A stretch of 64,000 bases of DNA. Origin: Desmodesmus armatus (lineage: Eukaryota > Chlorophyta > Chlorophyceae > Sphaeropleales > Scenedesmaceae). The notes under the pieces were generated by a model that did not search any database, was not told the origin of the DNA, and saw only the letters and a program-made list of their open reading frames with translations. This document shows, piece after piece, positions 45,101 through 55,251 of the stretch. Both the position numbers and the translations under genes were made by a program. Every line of letters begins with the position of its first letter. Positions within the stretch are counted from its first letter, which is position 1. The stretch spans positions 1 through 64,000 of the forward strand of contig VIIQ02000123.1 of the NCBI GenBank assembly GCA_007449985.2, written 5' to 3'.

Positions 45101-48100
45101 GTCCCAGCAGGCTTGTATGTACATGATGCACTGCATCAAAGTCTTGTGAGATTGTTGAGCTCAACATGGTGTCTTGAACATTAGAACACAGGGTGTTATG
45201 GTGTATGTCCAGCCTTCCTCAACTGTCACTGTTGATCAACTCTGCTGCATGCCAACATGCTGAACATGAACTAGCCGGCAAACAACAGGAAAGAGTCAGA
45301 CGCATTCACCTAACCACAACATGTCAATTTGACACAGCACCAGTAGCCATATAGTCTCGCACCACACCACACCACACCACACAGTGCCTACAAACGCTGT
45401 CTATGCCCAGCAACCGACAACCCCAGCACTCACCGTCCTCAAGATGCCTCCCGGGGCCTCAGCCGCCCTGAAGCTCACTCCAAAGTCACACCACTTCAAA
45501 CCCCACACAGGCGGACGGGCGCTGCCGCTGCGCGCAAGCTGCTGCTGCTCGCCCCCTGCTGCCCCATCCTCTCCACCCTCCGCTGCTGCTGCATCCCGCT
45601 CCCCATTCTGCTGTCCATTCTGCTGTCCATCCTGGCTAGATGGGTTCTCCTCTGCTGTGTCGTCTTCATCTGCCTCCCAGAAGACTAGGAGGTTCCGGCT
45701 CTTGACGTCACCGTGCACCACATCGACCTCATGCATGTAGGCCAGGCCTCGAGCAGCATCAAGCAGCAGCTTCAGGCTGACATCCTGCAGCATAGCACAG
45801 CACAGCACAGCATCACACATGTGCCCGTCAACCTCGTGCATGTAGGCAAGGCCTTGTGCAGCGTCGAGCAACAGCTTCAAGCTGACGTCCTGCAGCATAG
45901 CACAGCATGGTACAGTACATCACACTTGCACAGCAAGATTATATAAATTGGGCAGAAGAGCCTGAAGTGGAGATGCAGTGGGCCAGGCTGCAGTGGAGCA
46001 TTACAGCATCCGCGCTACCTAGCAGCCTTCCCAGCGCCCTGCCAGCACAGCCCCATTCACCAGTGCCTTGCTCAACCAGCTAAACACCAGAAAAGCCAGA
46101 AATAACACCCACCAGTGTCGCCTCTCCCAGCTTGCCCATGTAGAAGTCACAGTCCTCGCTCTGCCAGCCCAGGTCTCCCCCTGGTGCTGCATCCTGCACC
46201 AGTGCTATCCCAACCCCCAACAGCCCAAAGCCAGCACAGCATCTTATTGATGACCCTCTCCATGCTTACCTTGCATTGTGGATGTTACAGCCTGCCTAAC
46301 CTGCAGCTAGCACTCCCATCACCCCCTAGAAGAGCCCCCTAAACGATTGAAGTTGAGCCACCAACCCCACTCACCAGTGTTGCCTCCCCCCGTTTGCCCA
46401 TGTGGAAGTCACAGTCCTCAATCTGCCAGCCCAGGTCCCCACCAGGTGCTGCCTCCTGCACCAGGGCTAGGAATGGCCGCTCCTCAACCTCCACAAGATG
46501 CACACCCACCACACGCACCTGCCAGCACAGCACAGCACAACACAGCACAGCATAGCAGAGGGGCATCAAACGGACGCCCTTCGCCACGGGGTTCTCGCTG
46601 AACACATGATGTTGTGCCTTGATAACGGTGACACTAGTTGTCATCAACTATTGCACTCCACAAATTTTCATGACGCTTGACGCCTGCGTCACTGGTCACT
46701 GCTCCATTCGTCTGTGTACCCACTATGTTGCTTCCCCCTGGATGTCCTGGTGCCTCTGACGGATGCATCAAGACATACAGGGGGAGCAACAAAGTCGGTA
46801 TACAGACATATGGAACAGGGACCAATTCCTGTGTGACGTGCTTGTTGCCAGAGTCGTACGCGTTTCCTTGTGTGTCTGTGGAACCACCTTGTGGGTGGCC
46901 CCAGCAGTACTGCAGCACTGCATGACTCATCCACTGCTAGGCAAAACGATCACTCTTTTTGAGTCCAGGCGGCATGTGGACCTCCGTGCTTCAGTTCACA
47001 GCTGATATCCAATTACAACATAGACGTCATCTGTGAGCTCAATCACGGTGGTCCAAATGTTGCCAGGCCACAACAGAATGAAGATCTGCCCAGCAACTGA
47101 TGAAGAGACAGTTCGTGGTGGTTGTCATCCCAACTAAAGAGGCACCCGTATGGGTGGCTTGCTGGTCTACAGGGCTCAGTGTACCCTGCCGCAGCAGATG
47201 CTATTGAGGTGGCTCACAATGTTGAGGGAGTGTAGGTGATGACCCAGGGGGCCTAGCTGCCAACTAGAGTTTATGAAAAGGCACTGATGGTAGATCCTAT
47301 ATGAGGCATGTACCGGCATGGAAAGGCTTGGAAAGGGATAAATAGGCCACGGCTGCGAGCTGCTCAGGCAACACAGTACAACAGCAATGGCGCAAGTTGC
47401 TGCGCGAGAGGCATCATTGCTCACGATGTTGGGTGGTGTAGGCACAGAGCCAGGCAAGCCTCCTTCCTGCTGTCCTCAGCAAACACGCTACCAATGGGCA
47501 GCAGCTTCACTGCCACACTGTCACCGGCATACTCTCCTGCAGACCAGTCAGCACAACATGGAGAACATCAGGATATGGCGATCAGAATTTGCGCACAAAA
47601 TTGAGATGTAAAACGACAAAAGATCAGCAGCAGTTTGCGCTGTGGCACTTGCTGGCTGCTGACTGCCCTGCTTGCATAACTTGTTTACAAATGCGCTGTT
47701 GACTGCCCCTTTTGAAGGGTAGAGGGTGAGAGGGCTAACACTGCTTGTGCCAGCTGTCCTGTCCTGCCGTGCCCCTTCCCTGCTGCTGCAGTGTTGGTTG
47801 CAAAGTGTTGAGCACGCCGGAGAATGGTGCACCTTGCAAGCTGTCCCTGGGCACCCAGCCATCAGGCGTCTCAGCGACTGTGACCCTGCTCCCATGTCAA
47901 CTGCTTTTGTACCCAGTACCTAGGGTACTCCTATTGCACCACCATACAGCAACATCTATGTGGCTCCCTGCCTTGAGGCTGTGGCCCAACAGCAGGGTGC
48001 GCACTGGCCCGCCCACATCCCTGCGCCACTGCTGCCCCTGCGCACCCCTCCACTGATTGCCAACAAAAAAATGGCCACCCACACCATACAGCCTCCCCCT

Positions 48101-49538
48101 TCCCACACTCCTGCACCACTGCCAGGCTGCCCCTGCCCACCCCATCAAAGGCAACCACCAACACTCTGCCCACACAACCCGCTGCGCTAGAAGACTTTAC
48201 TGCTGTACTTGTCAAACACACCCAAACTGCTTTCGCAAAGTGCAATGCACATGCACCCCCTCCCCCCCTCCTTGCCCACCTTCCTGCACCACTGCCAGGC
48301 TGCCCCTGCCCAGCACCTTGTCCTGCTGCAGCCTGAAGCTGCTCAGGTTGCGCAGCTGGGCACTGAGCGCCAGGCTGTCCTGATACACCTTGCCAAGCTC
48401 AGCCAGGGCATTCAAGTCAGCAACCTGGATGCAGAGCAGCAACAGACACCAGCAAACGTATGCACATGAATACAGCATGAGTGCCAGGCTCTCCTGCTAC
48501 ACCTTGCCTAGCTCTGCCAGGGCATTCAGGTCAGCAACCTGCACAGCAACAGATGCACGGAACCAGCACATGCATGTCAGCAGCAGTGCTAAGACGGCAG
48601 CAGATGTATGGGAGCAGATGCACTGCAGCAACAGATACAGACAGCAAGTATGGACGCAGAGGCGGCATCAGTGTTGAGGGAGACACGGCCACCTTGCCTA
48701 GCTCAGCCAGGGCATTCAGATCAGCAACCTGCGCAACAGCACATGCATTGCAGGATGCAAAAGCAGCAGCAGATCGTAGCAGCACGCGCATGGCAACAGC
48801 AGTAGCAGCAGTGGGCACCAGCATGAATGGTAGCAAACCCAGGCAGCAACAGATACAGGCAGCACCTCACAGCTCAACATGCAGGCAAATGCAACCTGCA
48901 TTTTGAGTTGGGCATGGCAGCTGCTGCAGCGTCTTCAAACCTCCTGGCTCAAGCAGTGGTTGCATCATTGACGCAAGTCTACTGACAATGCATAAAGGAG
49001 CGGTCTGTAAATGAGCTTGCAGCACGAACAGACAGCGCCCAGCGAGCAAGGCATGCCACAACGTGCAAGATCAAGCTCCTGTACATATGTATGCACGTTG
49101 TGCATCAACTTCATGTATGCATAAGCAAGAACCCTGGTACAAGGGTGGTGCCGGCCTCACCCGCTGTTCAAGCTCCTGCAGCTTCTGCAGGTCCACTACT
49201 GAGTCGTTCTGAGGGATGTGTCCGGCACCAGAAACCTCAGCCTCCGGCGTCCCTGGAGCATCCTGCTCCTGCTGGTTTGCTGCATCTGGATCTGCTTCTA
49301 CTGCCTGGCTCAGGGACAGTTCCTGATCTAGCTGCTGTTCCTCCTGATCGGCTGCTGCTGCCAACTCTGCCTGCACCTTCACAGGAGAAGGGGGAGACAG
49401 CTTCTGCCGTTTGGCACTCGGCTCTGAGTCACGCCCCTTGCGCCGGTTGAAGGCAGTGATTATGCCTGCTGTGGCAATCGCACCTAGTGCTGCACTGCCG
49501 GCTGAAAACAACCCCAGTAGCTCCCATGAAGGCTGCAT
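39128..49538 (-). CDS. Large TKL-like protein kinase with N-terminal membrane anchor and Ala-rich tail
   Basis: Exons joined in phase are 49161-49538, 48280-48424, 47425-47536, 46375-46518, 45434-45784, 44892-44997, 44167-44333, 40848-42411, then 40126 down to about 39128; about 1,300 residues. The first exon has a hydrophobic anchor (LLGLFSAGSAALGAIATAGII), a basic stretch and an acidic/Gln region. Kinase motifs in order: glycine loop LGRGSLAVVQEG, VAVK, αC region RKEACLALCLH, catalytic loop HGDVKSRN, DFG (WCDFGVSF), APE (GTPGFRAPEV), DTYAFGIIAWQLLTG and subdomain XI KRPSMRE. An acidic insert of about 60 residues separates catalytic loop and DFG. The Ala-rich coiled tail begins VVQRLEDIATTRLEAER. 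The 47425-47536 exon is one base short of its phase at a GGG run (47431-47433; HHPNI expected). The last exon also needs frame changes (one at a G run near 39400), so its end is provisional. Many exon edges have degenerate copies in adjacent introns. Confidence 0.87.
40083..40490. repeat. Intronic/exon-edge minisatellite, about 4 copies of a ~105-115 bp unit
   Basis: The unit contains ggggtgctggg, gcctgcaggcaggatgagcacag, gatacaggaa and gttttgagcacatgtnactggctg. Copies start near 40108, 40205, 40298 and 40393. The unit includes the acceptor region (cctgcag on the minus strand) of the last kinase exon. Confidence 0.8.
40712..40765 (-). repeat. Echo of a kinase exon 3' end (SSASQALPAAAVA + donor)
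   Basis: The end of the large tail exon (about 40848-40905) with its gtgaga donor is repeated about 135 bp downstream on the minus strand, with the same coding text for SSASQALPAAAVA. A weaker third copy lies near 40565-40600. Confidence 0.8.
43086..43230. repeat. Long inverted repeat (54 bp arms, 37 bp loop) in a kinase intron
   Basis: 43086-43139 and 43177-43230 are reverse complements with about four mismatches. The innermost ~35 bp at each outer end (ggcagcctggccactgagag...) match exactly. Both arms read as ...NAS..GRSIALSVARLP when translated outward. Confidence 0.9.
43522..44015 (-). repeat. Three echoes of the kinase subdomain XI exon 3' end
   Basis: The true exon ends at 44167 (…GEYSPAKRPSMRE|gtgagg). 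The same exon end recurs at about 43931-44015, 43736-43825 and 43522-43605, spaced by 200-226 bp. The middle echo keeps an open coding text and a gtaaga donor. The outer two carry small deletions or a destroyed donor. Confidence 0.88.
44425..44475 (-). repeat. Echo of the 5' end of the kinase EKPIVYDREWRMH exon
   Basis: The copy lies just upstream (minus-strand sense) of the true exon start at 44333. It retains the ctgcag acceptor and reads DEKPVV followed by an in-frame stop. Confidence 0.75.
44505..44605. repeat. Hairpin with 45 bp arms and 11 bp loop in a kinase intron
   Basis: 44505-44549 and 44561-44605 are reverse complements with four mismatches. The outer part also contains the near-perfect palindrome gggagtgcgatgatcgcactccc. 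Confidence 0.88.
45361..45382. repeat. (ACCAC)n microsatellite
   Basis: Four exact ACCAC units plus a partial one, in the kinase intron between the DFG and APE exons. Confidence 0.85.
45822..45895 (-). repeat. Echo of the 5' end of the kinase catalytic-loop exon
   Basis: The sequence coding DVSLKLLLDAAQGLAYMHEVD with a ctgcag acceptor precedes, in minus-strand sense, the true exon start at 45784, which codes the same text with one change (AAR for AAQ). The echo then diverges before the HGDVKSRN loop. Confidence 0.88.
46113..46210 (-). repeat. Echo of the kinase 46375-46518 exon 3' part
   Basis: The copy codes ALVQDAAPGGDLGWQSEDCDFYMGK...GEATL and ends in a gtgggt donor, against ALVQEAAPGGDLGWQIEDCDFHMGK in the true exon. 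It remains open in frame. Confidence 0.88.
46524..46557. repeat. (CACAG)n tract at a kinase 3' splice site
   Basis: On the minus strand this reads (CTGTG)n directly before the acceptor of the 46375-46518 exon. Similar tracts precede the 45434-45784 exon and its echo (about 45786-45812 and 45897-45910). Confidence 0.8.
46700..46817. repeat. Imperfect hairpin, ~47 bp arms, in a kinase intron
   Basis: 46700-46746 and 46772-46817 are reverse complements with about seven mismatches and one gap. The loop is 25 bp. Confidence 0.75.
48010..48150 (-). repeat. Two echoes of the kinase glycine-loop exon 3' end
   Basis: The gcaggggcagcctggcagtggtgcagga text of the true exon (ending at 48280) recurs at about 48113-48142, and more degenerate at about 48015-48042. 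Both are followed by tgtggg, where the true exon has the gtgggc donor. Confidence 0.75.
48480..48728 (-). repeat. Two echoes of the kinase VADLNALAELGK exon start
   Basis: Copies at 48693-48728 and about 48480-48538 repeat the acceptor and first 36 coding bases of the true exon (from 48424). The nearer one extends further (QxSLAL) but has a TAG after GKV. Spacing is about 114 and 190 bp. Confidence 0.88.
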
Positions 49539-50199
49539 CTGCGCGTGCAGGAGGCACGACAAACAGTGTGAGCACTACAGTGCCCTAACGTGACCCTCAG
49601 CAAGCCATGTACACCCCTCCTACCTCTACCCTGACTTTGCAGCAGCGATCTGGCTTCCTCCGGAACCAAGGGGCTAGTTGTGGACGCTGTCGGAGGTGCT
49701 TCGCGCAGGCGTTAGCCTTCAAACTTGTTGTAAGCATTCCAGATCCCAGGCTCGCATGCGAAGATGAGGCATATTCTAGATGTCAATGAGTCAGTGGTGC
49801 GCAGCCAAAGTACAGAGTTGGAGGGACCAAACGAACACGTTGCTTCTACACAAAAAATTGCAACTGTGAGGCCAGCATCGCTCGCTTCACGTGCTGGAAG
49901 TGGTTCACTTGGCCACAATGACAATGCCAGGCTGTCACTATCACGGACAGTTGAGCTAGATGCCTGATCATGCCTGCACATAATCAGTATGCAGGCGTGC
50001 TGGACGATCACCAATACATGTCACTGGACTGTTGCAGGGCTGCACAGTTGCAAGACAACATGACACATGTTGTGAAAGCAGTCGACTACTCCTGCAGGTT
50101 GCATGCATTGGACAGCTGTGCAATTGCCCAGTAGTCAAAGCTTAGCTCCCCGGTTGATAACACGATCATCCTCTTCCCCAGCAGTAAAGAATAAGGAAG
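49539..50199. promoter_or_regulatory. Divergent intergenic region, kinase / MYND gene A
   Basis: About 660 bp lie between opposite-strand start codons, so both promoters are expected here. No specific element was recognised. Confidence 0.4.
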
Positions 50200-53100
50200 A
50201 TGGCCAAAGCTGTAGTAGCAGCCTGGGCAGCATGCGTGAAGGATCTGCAGCAGCTGGTTGCTGCTGCATCCGCATCCACATCCGCTCCGAGTGTCCCTGA
50301 CAGCACCAAGGATGTCAGCAATCTTATGCACTGTATGGATAAGCTCAGTAAGCAGCCACCTCTGCCCCATGCTGCCTGGAAGAAGCTTGTGCAGGATGTG
50401 CAGGTGATGTGCTGGGGCGCTCATGACCTGACTGTTGAGGGTTACGAGGGACCTGCTGTGCAGAGTGCCAAGTGTTTCTTGCAAGCAAAGACGTGGGGTT
50501 GCTTGACTGATTTGCAGCTCACCTCCGCCAGACATCATGATGACATCTGTCGGCAGCAGGCGTTTCAACCTCCTGTAGGACAGGCTGGCCATGTTTTGTC
50601 TTGCATCACCTTGAAGCATCTCCAACGACCACAACACAAGTCCTAGAAAGAGCTTGGCTGAAGCATGGTGAAACTGTTTGTCCATTGAACAACCATCGTT
50701 GCGTGCCGTGCTGCTGCTGCATGCAGGTACCAGCCAAGCTGGCAGCGCTGTATGTGCAGACCCTTCAGCAGCCACAGACACTCGGGGCCGTACTGCCCTT
50801 AGCTTATGAGGCGCTACATGCGTGGCTAGTGAAAGCTGGCCCTGCCGTTTCAGCCTCCCCAGAGTCCCGTGCTGCAGCTGCAGTGCGGCAGCAGCTGCAG
50901 GGGTCGCAGTTGCTGCAGCACCTGGGTCCTGCCATGGATGCTGCAGCGGCCCGGCTCGCAGATGCGGCAGCGGCAGTTGCAGTGGCCACCAAAGGCAGCA
51001 GCAGCAGTGGCAGCGCAGCCGGGTCTTTCCCCACTGAGCAGGTCAGCCCCCAGCAGGTGGGCTTCGCCTTGAGGGGGGAGATGCACCACAGCAGCTGCCT
51101 GTTGAAACTCTTGATGTTTGTCACCCCCCAATTATCTCCAAGAAGGGCCCGCAGCATAGAGGCTGCCCTGCCTGCAGCACCCGCAGCAATGCGCCTGATT
51201 CTTGCAGTCTTCCAGAACTACCACATGCTGCCGCAGCTGCAGCTATTCAGCCGTCACAAAACCCCCTGCAGGATGCGTATGGAGTCATGCTGTTGATGGC
51301 ATGTGGGCTCAGAGGCGACGTGGCAGGCACGCTGCAGTCGTGTCCTGCAGCAAGTGAGCTGCTGCTCTCGCCCGAGCTCTTGTCCTGCCTCGCCATCATG
51401 CTCGTGGTGGCTATGCTGGGGTTGGACACCAGCAGCGATTGGCAAGAAGGTCACGTCCCCACTAGGCAGGAGCAGCAGCAGCAGCAACGGCAGCAGCAGC
51501 AGCAGGCAGACAGCAGTGGCAGCGGCATGGGCAGGCCCCTCAGCAACGGGGTGCGACTGGACAGCCTGACGCAGCTATCCTGCAGCTTGTTCGACATACT
51601 GAGCGTCACCAAGGAGACAGCACTGCAGGCCGCAAGGAGGGCGAAGTCACAAGGGCTAGCAAGCTTTGGCGAATTCAGGATGATGATGGCAGGCTACAAC
51701 AGTGTGCTCGGGCACCAGGTCAGGCTGTGCTCTGCTTATCAAGCGCCATACTTTTACTGTGCAGTGTGTGTAGACACAGGGATTGCATCACTGTGTGTGC
51801 ACCATACAGTGCTTGACATGCATGTACCGCACAGCTTGCAAGATTCATATGAATGTTGTGCAAGGTAGAGTTACACATAGCTTCCCGGGGTGCTTTCAAT
51901 CGCCCTTCCTGCAATCATCTAGGGCATGCCAAAGCAATGCACACGACTCTGCATAGTCCCAGCCAGCGTAGCCACACGGTGTTGAGGGGTGTTACAAGTA
52001 CAGTACAGCTGCCACCCTGCAGCCTTGGGCTTCACCCTGACGGGCCGGGGACTCCCGCGGCTGCAGTTTTTCAGAGGTGACTTGAAGTAAGGATGTACTG
52101 TGGCTGGTAGCCCATGCCGCAGCGTGCTTGCTGTTGACCGGGTGGGGTGCCGACAGTGTCGACCGCCGCGCAGAGCGCACGAAATTAATAACCGTCATCT
52201 TTGGTATAGTATACATAATACTGCAGTATGAATGTTGTTTTGGAAGCGAGGACAGCGGGCACGCGGGATCGGCCCGACACTTGCATTTGGTCGCGCATGA
52301 GTTGTTGTCTGGTGAGGGCGGGAGATCGACGACAGGGGCATGCTGCACACGTTGCTGGGTTTGTGCTCTCCGAATTTGATCCATTTTGAGTATGTTATCA
52401 GCAAGCAAAGGACAGAAGGGTGATTGTGAGTCTAATTTGGACTCCCTGTCCGCCTGGACCACTTGGACAACGTATCACCTATTTACATACATGGCCGTAA
52501 CGTGAAACACACATGCTGTCGTGCTGCATGTCTCTGTGCAGGTGCAAGCAAAGAGCACAGTCACTACACAGCTGCTGCTGCAGCTGGAGACGTACCTGCT
52601 GCTTCACTTGATGCTGCTGCAGCTGACAGCAAGCATACCTGACAGCTACCCTGGGGCCCAAGCAGCGCGTAACCTGGCCTGCCGCCTGACGTGTGACCCC
52701 CTGCACAGTCTGTGCTGTGCAGTTGAGAAGCGCTGTGTGCAGCTGCCCCAGCCAACAGGCTACAAAGGCCCGCAGCTGGCACTGCAGCTGCTGCCGTTGC
52801 CGCCCGGGTTGAACGCTGTTCCACGGCTGCCACATCAGCAGCAGCAGCAGCAGCAGCAGCAGGCTAAACAGCAGCATCCGCAGGAGCAGGAGCAGCAGCA
52901 GCAGCAGCAGCAGCAGGAGCAGCAGCAGGAGCCGCCTGATGAGTGGCATTTAGTGACACCCTCAGCGACTCTGCTGACACAGCTGCTGCCACTGCTGACC
53001 CGCTCCTGCCGCACGACGCTGCAGCAGTCGGAGCAGCAGCTGCGGCAGCAGCAGCAGGAGGGAGCCGCAGCCTCACTTGATGCGCAGCTGTTGCCGCTGG

Positions 53101-54545
53101 TGCGGTTGCTCATGGCCCTGCTGGTGTGCTTGGTGGTGCCAGCCCCTGACAGTGTGGCAGTGACCGCAACAGCAGAAGGTATACTGCCAGCGCCGCCTCT
53201 GCCACTAGCAGCTGCAGCAGCACCAGCAGTGACAGCAGTGGCCACAGCAGCACCAGCAGGAGAAGGTCACAGCAACAATGACACCACCTTCAGATGTGTG
53301 TTGCACGCCATGGATGCCTTCCTTCCGCATGCTGGTGACATTATCAGCATTTTGGAGGGAGGGTTGCGGCTTGTAGCATGCTATGCAGCAGCAGCAGCAG
53401 CAGCTGCTGCTGCTGCATTGGCAACTGCAGCCGGTGCTGCACCATCAGCAGCAGCTGCCTCTGTTGCTGCTACTGCTGCTGCTGATGCCTGCCAGGCGTC
53501 TGCCGCTCTCGGGGTCTATGCTTGCACGTTGTTTGTGTCGGGCTTGAGGCAAGTCGATGTGTTGTGGGGCCGCCCTTATCACCGTTCTCCCCTTGTCACA
53601 TTGGCGCTTGCAGCGGGGCCGGGCTCCCAGGTGCAGCGCCAGCTGCACAGCCTGCTGGCCACCTTGGTCAAGCTCAGCGGGTGGGGCATGCTTGGAGACC
53701 ATGCACGACTGCAGCTTTGTGCTGCTGTTGCTGATGCAGTTTTAGTGCTGCTTCCTGAAGCAGCAAAGCAGCAGCAGCAGCAGCAGCAGCAGGAGACTGA
53801 CGGAGCAGCAGCAGCAGCAGGAGAAGGAGGAGGAGGCGTAGCTAAGCTTGGTTACGGCAGTGGCAATGCAGCTTCCATGCTGCCGAGTGTGTTCCTTTTG
53901 GGGCGCTGCTGCATGAGTTGGGCTGAGCTGCTGATGGTAGACTCCTCCCTTTCCCAAGAGCAGCAGCATTTGCAAGAGTCTTGCAGTAAGGAGCAAGGGG
54001 AGCAGCGGGAGGACCCATGCAGCAGCCAGCTGCTACAGCAGCAGCAACAGGAAGAGCTATGCAGCAGCCAGCAGCAGCAGCCGCATCAGCAAGGGTGTGG
54101 GAATAATGTCATAAGCAAGGAGGAAATGGCAGAAATCCTGTCAGTGGTGCAGCAGTGGCTGCAGACTGGCAGCACCTGCGACCAGCTTGCCGCTGCTGGC
54201 TATGCCACTGGGGCAGTGCTGCAGCAGCTGGAGCAGGTGTCAGCAGCATGGCAGAATCTGCAGCACACCCCCTCCGACGCAGCAGCACAGCTGGCAGCAG
54301 CCCAGCTGCTGCAGTCTGCGGGGCTGGCCTTGTGCTCCTTTGCCGTGCCCTGCATGTGCAACAACCCTGGTTGCACAAGCATGGTGGGGCTGTCGGAGCT
54401 GGCGTCAGTGTCAGGGCGTAGCTGCATTTGTGGGGGCTGCCGTGTGGCCCGGTATTGTGGGCGCGAGTGTCAGCGGGCAGCTTGGAAGCAGCACAAGCCT
54501 CTGTGTGGGGCGCTCGGTGCGGCTGCTGGTTGTGGTGCAGGGTGA
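50200..54545 (+). CDS. MYND-finger protein, tandem copy A (one frame break)
   Basis: The MYND fold binds zinc and docks Pro-rich peptides; the role of this family is unknown to me. Exon 1 is 50200-50403 (MAKAVVAAWAACVKDLQQ...AAWKKLVQDVQ), exon 2 50727-51718 and exon 3 52542-54545. Exon 2 is Leu/Ala-rich and helical, with LLQHLGPAMDAAAARL, FQNYHMLPQLQLFSR and LSCSLFDILSVTKETAL. Exon 3 begins VQAKSTVTTQLLLQLETYLLLHLMLLQLTAS-like text and has polyGln and polyAla runs and LPHAGDIISILEGGLRL. It ends with the MYND finger: CMCNNPGC, CICGGC, RYCGRECQ, W-K-QHKPLC. Exon 2 is 992 bp; copies B and C have lengths divisible by three. One base is missing at about 51256-51262 (cacaaaacccc), which shifts the frame after LQLFSR. 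Otherwise the protein would be about 1,066 residues. Gene or young pseudogene depends on that base. Confidence 0.8.
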
Positions 54546-55251
54546 TGGAAGGGTTTCACAATTTTGGGCTGCATGGCCGGTTCTCTTTGAATGGGCAGGG
54601 CGTGTGGCTGCGCCAGTGGCAGCTTGGTTTTGTTCAGTATGTTGCTGTTTTGAATGGCATTTTGTGTCTGCAAATGGCGATATCGTGTGTATGCTTGTAC
54701 ATCTTTGCAGGGACCGGACATGCAGGCAGGCTGTGTGCTGTAGCAGCTGTGGCCGACCTGTTGGCCTCTGTCCTTTTGGCCAACTGTTTGCAACAACGCT
54801 TAAGATGATTGAGCAAAGCACAGCAGCAGAGACGGCTTCCAATGTCAACTCAATACAGACTGAGGTGCAACAGTGTTGAATCACTCCGGGTGCCGGAGGG
54901 TCCCCTCCAGTTATGTCATGCATTGCAAGTCAAGCCAGACAAGCGCCCATCAGTGTCTGTGTGTTGTTGAAGCTTCGTATTGTCACATACTGAAAAATCC
55001 ACACTGACCAGTCCATGTAATTGCAGCGCTGCATATCATCCTCGCTGATCTAGCATTGCTGAGCAAGAGTGTCATCAGTATCTTCCTTGGCCACCGTACT
55101 CATCCGAACCTACAGGGGCAAACAACCTCGCAGACTGCGTGGCAGTGGCAAAAGCAGTGGTGAACATCACTACTGCAGTGCACAGTAGTTCTGAGAAGTC
55201 CCCAGTTGATCACACATCAGCTGCAACAGCCGCAGCCCTAGATTTAACAAG
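54546..55251. other. Intergenic region between MYND copies A and B
   Basis: It holds the 3' UTR of A and the promoter of B. A TGTAA, the usual chlorophyte polyadenylation signal, occurs at about 55015. No other element was recognised. Confidence 0.35.

Noticed and set aside
52850..53300. Minus-strand Cys/Ser-rich frames in MYND exon 3
   Set aside because: They are antisense shadows of CAG/GCA triplet runs.
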